Part shown: positions 32,336 to 42,950 of the stretch, one piece after another
Numbering within the stretch: position 1 is the first letter of the stretch
Layout of the letters: each line of letters begins with the position of its first letter
Notes under the pieces: model-generated
Databases searched by the model: none
Told to the model about the DNA's origin: nothing
Seen by the model: only the letters and a program-made list of their open reading frames with translations
From: Sphaerulina vaccinii
Taxonomy: Eukaryota > Ascomycota > Dothideomycetes > Mycosphaerellales > Mycosphaerellaceae
Length of the DNA: 64,000 nt
Reading direction: 5' to 3'
NCBI GenBank assembly: GCA_022570795.1
Contig: JAKUDP010000008.1
Span: 558,001 to 622,000 of the forward strand
Translations under genes and position numbers: made by a program

Positions 32336-33589
32336 TCAAGTTGGCGAGCGATAGTAGACATCCCCTTCCATCATGATCCTGGCTGTGCGATGAAGTAGTG
32401 CACTCTTGATCTGGCCATCCTCGAACACACTGCCGACCTCGACCTTCCCACTCGCATGCGCAATGGTCAGAGACTCTCGTCCGTCGGCATTGAGGGCTGT
32501 TAGGGCTGGCAATGTGCCAGGCATACGACATGCAGCTCCGAGATTCAGCGCCAGAGTAAGTGGCACTGCTTTGTGAGGCTGCTGCATAGACAGAGCACGA
32601 CAAACGATGTGAGTGCCAGAATTTGCTGCTTCCTCACTCGGTTTGCTCAGAATGACGATCTTGGGCACAGTCTGAATCTGAGGATCCATGCCCATCATCC
32701 TCGCTCCCTCTTGCCGGATCTCTTCCAGTCGTGCCATCATAACATCATTCCCCTCTAGAGTCGATGGATGTATGGTGCCAGGCAGGCCCAGGTCCGATGC
32801 AAGAACAAAAACACCAGGATTCGCAACATCCACCAGACTCGCCCGGATCGACGTGTCATCCGAGAGATGTACGGAATCTACTGTGTTGCCAGTAGGTAAA
32901 GCCTTCCCAGTCTTAGCTCCAGCCGGATCGAGGAACGACAAAGTAATTCGAGAACCAGTCCCAGGCACACCATCAATAGCATAGTCGCCAAAAGGATCAT
33001 ACACGCCATCCTTGGTAACATTAAACGACGCGTGTATAATCTTACTTGTATTCGTATTGAAAATCCGCACCTTAATATGTCGTCTATCCTCCTCATTTCC
33101 CTCATCACCCAACTCATGAACAGGATTCAGCAAGCCTTCATTCAACGCAAAAGGACCAACAGCCGAAGACATATTCCCGCAATTCCCAGCCACGTCTAGC
33201 AAACCATCTTGAATCCCGACTTGTACGAATGTGAAATTTACGTCGGAATCAGGTCGATCGGCTTTCTCTACTACGCAGATTTTGCTGGTGGAGGATACAC
33301 CAGACCCCATGCCGTCGAGTTGTCGAGCGAAGGTATCTGGTGAACCCATTGCGGAAGCGAGAATTGGTTGCCAGTCTTCGAAATGTGTAGGAAGGTCTCT
33401 TCTGTGGATTATGAGGCCGTTGGATGTACCGCCTCGGACGAAACAGGCTGGGAAGCTTTTTATTGACATATTGGGGACTCTGTAGGGATGGGATGAGGTG
33501 TGGTTCGTTGAGCCTTTGTATAGGAATCGCTTTTGAGGTATCGCAGGAGAGCGGAGGCCGATCAGACCATGTTGAAGTGGATTCCTCAT
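32336..33589 (-). CDS. PrpF-like isomerase (2-methylaconitate cis-trans isomerase family)
   Basis: A 417-aa intronless protein of the PrpF family, which has a diaminopimelate-epimerase-like double fold. Bacterial PrpF isomerises 2-methylaconitate in the methylcitrate cycle of propionate breakdown; fungal relatives include aconitate isomerase-like enzymes of secondary metabolism. Motifs seen: PACFVRGGTSNGLIIHRRDLP near the start, DGMGSGVSSTSKICVV, VGIQDGLLDVAGNCGNMSSAVG with its conserved cysteine, and QQPHKAVPLTLALNLGAACRMPG. The first ~40 residues before MSIKSF are basic, Ser-rich and free of acidic residues, compatible with mitochondrial targeting; an internal start at 33469 would remove them. 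The actual substrate is unknown. Confidence 0.85.
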   Translation of the reverse strand: MRNPLQHGLIGLRSPAIPQKRFLYKGSTNHTSSHPYRVPNMSIKSFPACFVRGGTSNGLIIHRRDLPTHFEDWQPILASAMGSPDTFARQLDGMGSGVSSTSKICVVEKADRPDSDVNFTFVQVGIQDGLLDVAGNCGNMSSAVGPFALNEGLLNPVHELGDEGNEEDRRHIKVRIFNTNTSKIIHASFNVTKDGVYDPFGDYAIDGVPGTGSRITLSFLDPAGAKTGKALPTGNTVDSVHLSDDTSIRASLVDVANPGVFVLASDLGLPGTIHPSTLEGNDVMMARLEEIRQEGARMMGMDPQIQTVPKIVILSKPSEEAANSGTHIVCRALSMQQPHKAVPLTLALNLGAACRMPGTLPALTALNADGRESLTIAHASGKVEVGSVFEDGQIKSALLHRTARIMMEGDVYYRSPT

Positions 33590-34508
33590 CTCTCAGGTAT
33601 GTGGCCACCTTCGAGCATGATGATACTCTCAAGAGACTTGAGAGGACTGATGTGGTATCTCTATGTCGTTGTACGCGCTCAGTCGCGTCACGATATGAGC
33701 TGGAGTCCGACTTCGGCCTCTGCACCTTGCACCTTGCATCTTGGCAACATGAGCGGAAAAGCGGGCGCAGGCGGGACCACTTTCACTCTCCCGTGCGAAC
33801 TGTGTTTCGGAGATAATCTTCCGGTCTCTTCTGTCAAAATGTTTCACCTAACACCTCAACAGCTGATTCGAAGCCCTAATGATCCCGGGTTATGCGTCAG
33901 CACCGAGACCACAATAGGATATTGCTGAGCCTGTAGGCTAGGAAGCTCTTCTGGGCATCAAGACCATCGCCTAAACATTATCAAGACATTCAAGCGCGAC
34001 ACTATGAGGTAGGGTAAGCATTAGACTCAAACCACAGCATCAATCTTGAGACATTCTGGCGGCCAAATCTTCCTAAATACGAACACTCGAGCGAAGAGGA
34101 TGGATACCGCGATACATACCATGATATTCAGACATGACTCGCACTGCTCTCCGACTGCTCGCACTGCTCGGACTAGGATCTGCAGAGTACGTACTGGTTG
34201 GCCAAGCTGAGCAAGCTCTTAATGAACATGCCGAGGGAAACCATATCGCCTCAGGATAGGGCGACAGTACATAGTTATGCTTGTCTCTCAGCAGGGCTTT
34301 ATGGTATGTTACAGTGAGCCTTACGATGCCAACAGCGGACTTACGGCTATCGAGCATCCGACGTCTTGCCACTTCAACGCTGGCACTTGAAAAGAAGAAC
34401 ACGAAGACCTTCGTTCGCCCACTAAGTGCGCAATCAGCTGTCACTGCGAATACTTCAACTTGACGTTCGACACGATCCAACAGGAACAGGCATCATATCG
34501 CTTCCGCA
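33590..34508. other. Divergent promoter region
   Basis: Between the PrpF-like gene (-) and the P450 gene (+). Frames such as 33533-33928 overlap the PrpF 5' end on the opposite strand and look like shadows. No motif assigned. Confidence 0.4.
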
Positions 34509-36205
34509 ATGATGGCACTACTCGATGTCAACTACGACTTTGCTAGCAAGCTCTGGCTATTTGGAGGATGCGGAATTGCTTTATATGTTATTTCCTCAAT
34601 TCTCATCTCGACATTCTCATCGCAAGCAAGGTTCTGGCGAGCTCAAGCGTGGGCAGGGCAGCAGAAGGGATGGTTTCCACGATTCAGATCTGGCTTGAAA
34701 GCTATCAAAGGCACAAAAAATATGCTTGACGAGGCATACTGGAAACATTCAAAGGAGAATCGGCCGTTTGCAATGCCCATCTTCGCGCAGGAGCCGCACC
34801 TAATGCTTCCCCAATCGATGATCAAGGATTTCTTGCAGGAACCCGAGGAGAACATCAATCTCCTCGTTGTTCTGCAGGAGTTCATGGCAATCGAGTATAC
34901 TGGCGACAGCGATATCCTTGCGCAGCCATTTCACTTGGACATTGTGCGGAATCAATTGACGAGGAAGTTGCCACTCCTGACTGCTGAGGTCTTCGCAGAA
35001 CTGGTGTTGGGCTTTGGAGATCAGTGGAAAGTGAAGTCGGACGAGTGGACAGCGATCCCGGCGCTCAAGACTTGCAGTACAATCATTAGTCGTGCAGCGA
35101 ATCGCGTATTCAGTGGTGCAGAGCTGTGTCGAAAACCGGAGTGGCTGGAGCACACTCGCATCTATGGACAATCGATATTTCAAGAAGCGCAGATCATATC
35201 ATTACTTCCTCGCTTTGTTCGCCCGATTGCAGCTCCATGGATTTGTCGCAACAACTCCAAGCATATCAAAATCTGCCAAAGACTTGCGGCGCCAATCATC
35301 GAAGAGAGGTTCCAGGGAATGCGTTCTGGCAAAGTCAAGGAATTACCAGTGAGTTGAACATGAGCCAATTGGCGATGCTTTGCTGATCAGGTTTCAGAAC
35401 GACGCGCTCCAATGGATGATTGAGAAGGCAATTGAGATGGGCAAGACAATCGAAATGGATCCCGACAGGTTGACTCGACGGCTTATGCGACTCAACATGG
35501 TTGCTATCCACACCACTTCGGTGACCATCACAAATGCTTTGCTTGACCTGTACAGCTCACCCAAAGTCAACGAGATCGTCGCTGCACTCAGAGAAGAGTG
35601 CCAACGAGTGCTGAAGCAGAACAATGGACAATGGAACAAGACAGCTGTAAATGAGCTGTATCGTATCGACAGCACCATCAAGGAGAGCATGCGTGTCTCC
35701 AGCTTAGGTATCACTGGGTTGATGCGAAAGGTATGCAATACAGATACGTGTGCGGACTCTGCTAACATATGTATTACAGGTCACAACGAAAGACGGCATC
35801 ACGCTACCAGATGGCACTCATGTCCCGTATGGCGTCAGAATCGCTGCACCAAATGTCCCTATACATCGAGATCCGGAATTCTACGCCGACCCCGATGAGT
35901 TCGATGCTTTTCGTTTCTCTCGTGAGCGAGAGGCACTGGGCAACGAAGGAAAGGTTCTCGACGCACGAAACCAGGCCATCGTGACGACGAGCGAGTCGTT
36001 TCTACCTTTCGGACATGGACGCCACAGCTGTCCAGGCAGATTTTTCGCTTCGCAGGAAATGAAGCTGATGTTGGCACATATCGTAATGAACTTCGACGTG
36101 AAGATCAATGGTCCACGGCCTAAGAACATTGAGATCAAGGGTGCTGCATTTCCAGATGCGAACGCGAATCTATTGGTAAGGCTTAGGCAGGATGCGTGCA
36201 AGTAG
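34509..36205 (+). CDS. Cytochrome P450 monooxygenase
   Basis: ER-bound haem monooxygenase of 532 aa from exons 34509-35348, 35398-35730 and 35780-36205. An N-terminal membrane anchor (LWLFGGCGIALYVISSILISTF) is present. The K-helix ExxR is in STIKESMRVS (about residue 373), and the haem-binding loop FLPFGHGRHSCPGRFFA places the ligand cysteine at about 475. The I-helix stretch (RLNMVAIHTTSVTITNALLDL) has T-T in place of the textbook AGxxT, which occurs in several fungal secondary-metabolite P450s such as those of the gibberellin and ent-kaurene oxidase-like groups. Neighbours (RTA1 transporter, PrpF-like enzyme) do not form an obvious biosynthetic cluster, so the substrate is unknown. Confidence 0.93.
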
Positions 36206-36924
36206 TTGTTCTAATGAAGTCGTGCTATTCACGTTGGCTACCATGGCTACAGGCGGACTTCAATTGCGCTACAGCTATCAATCATCTTCGAAGGTCGATC
36301 GAACAGTGCTGGTATATCTCTTTTACTCCAGTACTACGAGGAGCTGCACAACATGCTGCTGACGTGACACAGAAGTGCAATCGAGGCTGTGCTGCACGCG
36401 AGGCGAGACATCATAGTTGGACCCAGCTGCATAGGACACACACGGACGTCATTAACATAGACATACGGTGTCAACTATAGTCTGAGATTGGTCGTCGAAG
36501 TGCAACAAGCGAGTTGCGATAGATGATGAAGGCTGTGCTGCAGCAGATTCGTGGAGCGGGCACAATCCTTCTTCGCACTCACGCACACTATACCTTTCTG
36601 GGAAGACATTCTCGCATACTATGCCTCTTGTGGAAGAACTTCCATAGACCAGATCCTTCAAGATTAGCAAGATGCAACGTGTGTGGTATACCACAAACCA
36701 ATGCGATGTCGAACTACTTCGCCTGTGATGTGCACAGCCGCCAGCATGAGCATCATGCCTTATCTTAGCGAACCAGCTGAGTCTGCAAGAGAGGTATATA
36801 TCATCATGGGATGTGCTTCATGGAGCAGTATCTCACCAGCACGACCTTCTGGCGTTGCAATACAGCGTCGTCCTCCAAGCAGCTCAACAACACAAGCATA
36901 CAATCGCACACATCTCTCATCACC
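36206..36924. other. Intergenic region with a dispersed repeat copy
   Basis: P450 3' flank and RTA1 promoter. Holds repeat copy 2 at 36375-36432. A TATATATCATC stretch (36795-36806) about 120 bases before the RTA1 start could act as a TATA element. Confidence 0.45.
36375..36432 (+). repeat. Dispersed 58-base repeat, copy 2
   Basis: Same orientation as copy 1 (28439-28496) and 79% identical by hand count. Most differences are transitions, as expected for repeat-induced point mutation or simple decay. Both copies lie a few hundred bases downstream of a plus-strand gene. Confidence 0.7.
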
Positions 36925-37800
36925 ATGGCCAACAATAACGGCAATCCCTACGGCTACGAACCCTCCCTGGCGGCAGCGATCCTCTTCACAATCCTCTTCA
37001 CCCTCACAACTCTCACCCACATAGGCCAAACCCTCTGGAAGCGCACCTGGTTCATGTTCCCTTTCATCCTCGGCGGCATCTGTGAAACCATAGGCTACAT
37101 AGCCCGCTCCATCTCAGCATCCGAGAACCCAGGACCCTATGCCCAAACGCCATTCGTCGTTCAGACGATCACGATCATTGTTGCTCCGACTCTCCTAGCT
37201 GCTTCGATATATATGCTTCTTGGAAGAATAGTACTCATGCTCCATGCGGATGAGAGGTTATTCATTCGAAGGACTTGGTTAACCAAGATCTTCGTGTCAG
37301 GGGATATCATTTCCTTTTTCATGCAAGGCATTGGAGCTGGCGTACTCGCATCAGCTGATGATGCAAGCAGTGCGGACACAGGGAAGAATATCGTTGTCGG
37401 AGGACTTTTTGTACAGATCGTGTTCTTTGGACTTTTTCTGATTGCAGCTGGGGTCTTTCATTGGAGGATGCGGTCGAGTCTCAAAGCGTTCCCAGCTGGA
37501 CATCCAAGCGCTCCTCCAAAGAGTGCTGGCGAGAAAATCTGGAAGAAACATATGGGAGCTCTATATGCGGTGAGCGCTATGATTTTTGTTAGGTCGATTG
37601 TGAGGGTTGTGGAATTCTTGGAGGGGAATGATGGGTATATCAGTACGCATGAGGTGTTTCTTTATGTGTTTGATGCGATGATTATATTCTTCGCTATGGT
37701 GGTGATGAACTGCGTTTCACCAAGCGAGGTGTCGAAGATCATCCGAGATGAGAAGAGGCAGAGTGAGGGGAAGGTTTCTGAGCTTGCTGGAGGTGTCTAG
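36925..37800 (+). CDS. RTA1-domain membrane protein (lipid-translocating exporter family)
   Basis: A 291-aa intronless seven-helix membrane protein of the RTA1 family (yeast RTA1, RSB1), linked to resistance against toxic lipids/sterol-active compounds and to phytosphingosine export. Helices are visible as hydrophobic blocks at about residues 11-33, 41-60, 75-98, 118-140, 155-178, 205-222 and 240-265. Family markers include the GYEPSLAAAILFTILF start, ICETIGYIARSIS, FVVQTITIIVAPTLLAASIYMLLGRIV and VRSIVRVVEFLEGNDGYISTHEVFLYVFDA. The ATG at 36925 (CACCATGG) was chosen; an in-frame ATG at 36811 would add an unlikely 38-residue leader. Confidence 0.93.
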   Translation: MANNNGNPYGYEPSLAAAILFTILFTLTTLTHIGQTLWKRTWFMFPFILGGICETIGYIARSISASENPGPYAQTPFVVQTITIIVAPTLLAASIYMLLGRIVLMLHADERLFIRRTWLTKIFVSGDIISFFMQGIGAGVLASADDASSADTGKNIVVGGLFVQIVFFGLFLIAAGVFHWRMRSSLKAFPAGHPSAPPKSAGEKIWKKHMGALYAVSAMIFVRSIVRVVEFLEGNDGYISTHEVFLYVFDAMIIFFAMVVMNCVSPSEVSKIIRDEKRQSEGKVSELAGGV

Positions 37801-37916
37801 GTGTGAGAAACGCATTGAGCGTGATGCAGAGACTGTACGACATCGAGTGGTGGGCGCGGATTTTATAGATATAGACCAACATACCCAAAGTTCCTTTTCG
37901 TCATGGCTGCACAGAC

Positions 37917-39191
37917 CTAGTATCCTCTCCTAGCAAGAAACTGATGCGCCACCCTCATACTATCAGGCGTACTGTAATGCAGTGTCGTCGCATGGCTCGT
38001 ATTCGGCGCCAAATAGTACTCAAAGTTCGCGTTCGGGAAGAAAGTCTTACTCTTCGCTGGCACACTGTCATCGCCGACACCACAACTCTGTGGTCCAAGT
38101 GCTCTGGAACCAGTAGGTCCGCAGAAGAAAGCATCCTCCTGTCCAGTCAAAGCAAGCACATCGCCAGTGTACTTGTCGGCTCGCTGCAAGCCAGAGAAAG
38201 CTGAGACGATCTGTCCGAGAGTGATCGTGTCTTCGTGTTCGAAGTCCCATTGTTCGAGAGCGGAGCTGAAGGAGCCGTCGTCGGCGTAGTAAGCGTCACG
38301 TTTGCCTTGTCTGGATGCGAAGGCTAGGTAGCCGGGTGGGAAAGAGGCAAATTTGGCTGGATTCTGTAGTTGAGCTGGAGTGACAAGAGTGAGTAGCAGT
38401 CCAAGTCCAGCCTGGACGAGGTTGTAACTGTAGCCTGTCAAGATCATGGCATCGAAATCTGTTGGATATTTCGTGGCGATGCCATTGCCTGTAACAGATG
38501 CTAGAGAATGGCCAACGAAGATGACCTTGGACGCCTTCGGAGCGAAGCTCAACTGTCCAGCTCGTAGCAGCTGGGTGATGCTGTGCAGGATTGCTGTCTG
38601 TAGTGGTTGTTGTACCTCAGTGATAGGATTGGCCTTTTGTGAGTCGCCTGCGCCGAGATTGTCGATCGCGAGAACTGGATAGCCTTGCTGGGTTGCATAT
38701 CTGCTCGAGAGTCAGTGTTGAATTCTCGGACAAGATAGTGCTGTCATACTCAACCCAGTCGTACTTGGCTGTGCCATCTGGATTACCAGGTAGCCCGAAC
38801 CAGTAGCTCTATTACTTATTAGCGACCATGGCATTGTGAGTAAGCCTCTGCTACCTACAGAATTGTATGGTACGCCGTGAAGCAGCAGCTGCACCTCAGT
38901 TGCACGACTTGCTGGCGCCTTTGGATTCCTGGCTGGCTCACAATACTTGGCAGCAATGTTGTAAGTGCCCGAGACTGGCAGGAAGCCTGTCAGCTGTCCT
39001 AGTACTCCAGCACCAGACCCCAGAAATGATAGCACTCCCGATGGTGTCGTAAGATCAGTCGTAGGAGCGAATATGATCTGATTGTTCGCTGACGCAGTTA
39101 CAGGTATTGTGTGAGAAATGCAAACTGCTGCTGCTGCTGACAGCGTTGGTGCTGCAGCCAAAAGGCTAAAAACCAAGCTGTTGGAGATCAT
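37917..39191 (-). CDS. Secreted alpha/beta-hydrolase (esterase/lipase-like)
   Basis: A 391-aa protein from exons 38859-39191, 38750-38808 and 37917-38700. Both introns (50 and 49 nt) are supported by frame and GT..AG; they restore SSYWFGLPG and WVEYATQQGYPVLAIDNLGAG. The N-terminus is a signal peptide (MISNSLVFSLLAAAPTLSAAAA). The nucleophile elbow is VGHSLAS with serine at about 196. The likely acid is the aspartate in LTGQEDAFF, and the histidine lies in NTSHATTLHYS (about 367 or 372). An oxyanion-type LLLHGVPYNS comes early. This is a typical extracellular hydrolase of plant-associated or saprotrophic fungi; the substrate is unknown. Confidence 0.88.
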
Positions 39192-40863
39192 GACACGTCC
39201 GAGCCTCTGTCAATGATTGTTGGAGTGGTCTTGTCCAAATCTCCTACTGATCAGTTGACACTGCTGGTAAGTTGTAGTCTTGTATCTCTCCATCGTCATG
39301 TAAAACATTGTCATTTTGCTCAAGATCAGCACCGCTATTGAGTTGTTCCTCGGTATTTGCACTCTTACAGAGGTAAGCTTACTTTCAAGCTACTGGTGCT
39401 GTGGACGTCACTGGTGGCTTCGGATGGGGATGCTGTCGATACTTGCCTGATGCGAACAGTCAAGCTCACACTCATCTTGCACGCGTATCTCACGCGTCGA
39501 ATGATTTGCAGACAAAACATCAGTCCATCACGACGTTTTTTGTCATCTTCTTCCTCGGAGACCTAGTCAGCTAGCATGATGCATCTTGCTCTTCTCTCGC
39601 CTTCAAAGCCAATAAGTTGCTGCAGCTCGAGCTGTAGTTGGCTCTTTGAAGTATCAGAGCACCACTTCATACATCATCCTCTGACTTGCCTGCTGCAGAG
39701 CATCGCACCCATGGAAGGCGCGAGGTGAGAGGTGATGTGCTAATCTTGGCATAGAACCTACAGAATCGCCAGATGTGAGGTGAAGCAGTCGACGTGTCTG
39801 GACCGAGTCACACATTGGTTTCAAAGCATGCCGCCTCAGCATCTGAATAACCTCCTAGATGGCGTCCAGCTCTCACACTCCCCTCCTTGGAACACTCGAA
39901 CATGTCTGGTTCAGGACATGTAGCAACAGTGTATTTCTCCTTGCAGAATCTTGGTTCCTGTGCTCAAACATAGTGCTGATTCGCAGGTCTGAAGATGCCG
40001 AAATGCTTGTGATTGCGGGCATGAAGGTCGCCACTGGTATTCCAACGTCTTTGTGAAATGTTGCTGTTCAGAAGTGCTGCGTCGGAAGCCGGCCAGGCTC
40101 GAAGATAGGGAACTGATGGGAGCTAGAATCCCTGCCCCTGGAAGTGACGAGGCCTTGGAACTCGTTGGCGCGTCGCTGTGATTGTGTCTCCAAGCATGCC
40201 AAGGTGAGCTCACCGTCGACACCACACCACAGCAGAGAAAGAGTGTTGTCAAGACGAGACAGACCTCGCCGTCGACTACGACATCAGCACTTCACATGCA
40301 GCCCTGCGAGCAGCATCACGAACGCGTGGTGGGCGTCACCCGAGTGATGCATGGAGGAGGTCAAAGATAGAAAACGGTAAAGTGTGTCTAACCTTTCCGT
40401 GCTTTAGGAAGATGTGATTGGGTCAGTCGATGATTTGGTCGCGGTTCCTGCATGGAGCTAGGGACCAAGCGAGATTGCATTGATGGTCTCCCATTTCGCG
40501 ACCACACATCCTCACTCGAGTCAACCTCACCGTCGCCAACTCTCACACACGAGGCTGTTGCCATCACATTCGTTCGCCTTTGCAGCGATTGTACAGAGCC
40601 GTCGCCATTCTTTTGGCGGCCTGTGCATGACCAGCAGTCACTCTTTCATTGTTGTCATTGATTGACAACACACTCCCTTCAGCCTCGCTTCTCGACAGTC
40701 TGTATACATTTTTCGCGCAGGAAAAGGCCACTTCTAGACGGCCACACGCACATTCCAGCTCAGCCGCCGAAACACCACACGCCACCTCACTTTAGTGGGC
40801 CTTTCCCTCCATCTGGGACGACGACCTTCGTTGTGATACAGTCCGCCGATAACGACAATCACC
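39192..40863. other. Intergenic region (1.7 kb), no gene recognised
   Basis: Divergent spacer between the hydrolase (-) and the SH3 protein (+). Frames of 60-113 codons on both strands overlap each other and lack motifs. The last 250 bases (CT/CA-rich, ending CAATCACCATGG) look like a long transcribed leader. Confidence 0.4.
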
Positions 40864-42537
40864 ATGGGCCTCCACCAGCGACACACCCACGGCCGGGTCT
40901 TCCATGGCGAGGATGCGCGCGAGCAGCTCCGAATTCGAAAGCGCGACAGCCACGGCGACAGCATTATACTTCGCATCCCAGAGGGATTCGAGCAGAAGCA
41001 GGTGTCTGACGATGGCTCAGACACTGCCGCGTCTGTGGTCTATGTTACGCTGCCACAGACATTCTCCGGACCAGCAATGTACTCGACCTTGACCGGAGAT
41101 TATAATCCAGAGGCTACTGAAGCCCCTACTTCGACCGTAGATAACTCACCGAACTTCTACACTGGACCAGCGAGCTCCCGTAGCAGGCACACATCTACGG
41201 AGTCTGCCCCAACCGAGACTTCCACTGCCGCTGCGACTTCGACTGTTGTACCTCAGAGCAGCACTCAAGGTGCCCAGAAGACAGTCGTGGGAGGCACACC
41301 AATCCAGGCCACACGCGCTGCAACGGCCACTTCATCAGCATCTGCAGACTCGCAAGATGCAGGACTGAGTGGCGGCGCAAAGGCTGGTCTGGCCATTGGT
41401 ATCATTCTCGCTATTGGACTCGTGTTTGGACTTGTATTCTTCTGCTGGAGACGAAAGAAGAGTGGAAACCACCAAGAGGCATTGAACGAGAAGCATGGTA
41501 GTTTTGCTGATGTTGGCGCACGAAGGGCAGAAGCCAATGGCATGTCTCACGGCATGTCCAATGGTATGGCAGGAGGTATGATAGCTGGTGGTGCTGTCGG
41601 AGCAGCCGCTGCTGCCAACAGACGTGACTCGAGCATGACCGAGAAGGTCCCATCCAGTCTACGATCATCCCGCACTGCATCTACTGCACCACGTCTCAGC
41701 CTTCGTCCAGTCACGCAATTCCTCCCTATGCTCGGCGACAACAAGAGCAATGGCAACGTGAATGGTGGCTCCGCATGGGAACGCAACCCAAATGCCAATG
41801 GTTCAGATCCGTTTGCTGATGGAGCAGAAAGTCGTCCACAAACTGCACGATCGGACCCATTCGACGAGCAGCGTAGATCAAACGAGTCATTCGACAAAGC
41901 AGCAACAGCGGCAGCCGTCGCTGGTGTAGCCGCCGCCGCACATGCCAGCGAAGGCAGTGGCCCAGCAACGCCGAACAATGCTGCAGCTGTCCCAATGGCT
42001 GCAGGTGGTGCTCCCGCTCCTCGTCAACCTAACAATGTCCACCGTGTGCAGCTCGACTTCAAGCCAAGCATGGACGACGAACTCGAACTCGTCTCTGGCG
42101 CACTCGTGCGCTTACTCCATGAGTACGATGATGGTTGGGTAAGTGCATTCGATCTCTGTACCGCAACGGCAGTTACTAACATTTCACAGGCACTCTGCAT
42201 TAGCATGGACCGTAGCAAGCAAGGTGTTGCTCCACGTACTTGTCTGTCCAAGCTACCTGTGAAGCCACGTCCTCAGGGTCCTCCGCCACCACAGGGCTAC
42301 CGTCCAGGTCCTGGACAGCAACAAGGTCCTCCCCGTGGCCCACCTCAAGGTGCTCGCCGTCCATCAAATCCACCTGCCCCAAACGGACCTCCTGGCGCAA
42401 TGCAGCCCCGTCCATTGACGCCACAATCTACCAGGACTCCGTTGCCGACGGAGCAGAGAACAAACGGCGCGAATTCGACTTCGCCGGCTGGACCCCAGGC
42501 TCCAAAGAGGAAGCCAGTACCGGGAATGGCGATGTAG
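40864..42537 (+). CDS. Membrane-anchored SH3-domain protein
   Basis: A 540-aa type-I-like membrane protein from exons 40864-42138 and 42190-42537. The Ser/Thr-rich N-terminal ~170 residues are probably extracellular and O-glycosylated. One membrane helix (AGLAIGIILAIGLVFGLVFF, about 173-193) is followed by a basic stop-transfer CWRRKK. The cytosolic part is disordered, then an SH3 domain (about 389-452) joins across the intron as LVRLLHEYDDGW|ALCISMDRSKQGVAPRTCLSKLP, then a Pro-rich tail ending KRKPVPGMAM. The layout resembles fungal Fus1-like or wall-sensor adaptor proteins that tie the membrane to cell-polarity or MAPK complexes. The 51-nt intron has no stop and keeps frame if retained. Confidence 0.85.
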   Translation: MGLHQRHTHGRVFHGEDAREQLRIRKRDSHGDSIILRIPEGFEQKQVSDDGSDTAASVVYVTLPQTFSGPAMYSTLTGDYNPEATEAPTSTVDNSPNFYTGPASSRSRHTSTESAPTETSTAAATSTVVPQSSTQGAQKTVVGGTPIQATRAATATSSASADSQDAGLSGGAKAGLAIGIILAIGLVFGLVFFCWRRKKSGNHQEALNEKHGSFADVGARRAEANGMSHGMSNGMAGGMIAGGAVGAAAAANRRDSSMTEKVPSSLRSSRTASTAPRLSLRPVTQFLPMLGDNKSNGNVNGGSAWERNPNANGSDPFADGAESRPQTARSDPFDEQRRSNESFDKAATAAAVAGVAAAAHASEGSGPATPNNAAAVPMAAGGAPAPRQPNNVHRVQLDFKPSMDDELELVSGALVRLLHEYDDGWVSAFDLCTATAVTNISQALCISMDRSKQGVAPRTCLSKLPVKPRPQGPPPPQGYRPGPGQQQGPPRGPPQGARRPSNPPAPNGPPGAMQPRPLTPQSTRTPLPTEQRTNGANSTSPAGPQAPKRKPVPGMAM

Positions 42538-42950
42538 ACGACCCGCATAGTCAACAACGACTAGAGCGATCGTTCTCTGACCCTTTCCCTTGCGTTGATG
42601 ACTTACGTCCTGCCATAAACGATTATCTGTCATATAGGGGTTGGAGCACCAGTCCTTCCGCTTCGCCCGCGCCCGAAGATCGCAGACCACTCAACCACAG
42701 TGCGGCGTCCTCTGTCAGCATCGATATATCCGATCATGATGGCGATGTTACTAGACGTCCATCATCAGTCTACACGGATTCTGCCCTGAGGCGTGTCAAC
42801 ACTGGGCCATCAAGAAAGGCAGCACCGCTATTCCTTGTCCCTCCTACTATACCGCACGGCCCGACTGCTACAGCAAACATGAATCTTGGAGAGATGCGCA
42901 AGATCTATCGAGGATCTGATGCCGGCGATTGGGCCATGCTTTCCTATTAG
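42538..42950 (+). other. Coding-like open frame downstream of, and overlapping, the SH3 gene
   Basis: A frame open from about 42240 to the stop at 42950 continues 137 codons past the SH3 stop in the +2 register. Its codon use and composition (Ser/Pro/Asp-rich, ending IYRGSDAGDWAMLSY) look coding, unlike random intergenic frames nearby. It has no early ATG: the first is at about codon 120 of the post-stop part. I found no convincing intron that would fuse it to the SH3 frame; the only donor, GTACCG at 42517, with AG at 42564 keeps the wrong phase. It could be a remnant exon, a frameshifted old C-terminus or an unannotated 3' exon of another isoform. Confidence 0.4.

Noticed and set aside
33424..33928. 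Two overlapping plus-strand frames at the PrpF gene 5' end
   Set aside because: Opposite-strand shadows of the PrpF N-terminus extended into its promoter.
34509..37800. P450 plus RTA1 transporter as a biosynthetic cluster
   Set aside because: No synthase, terpene cyclase or regulator is adjacent, and flanking genes have general functions; proximity alone is not enough.
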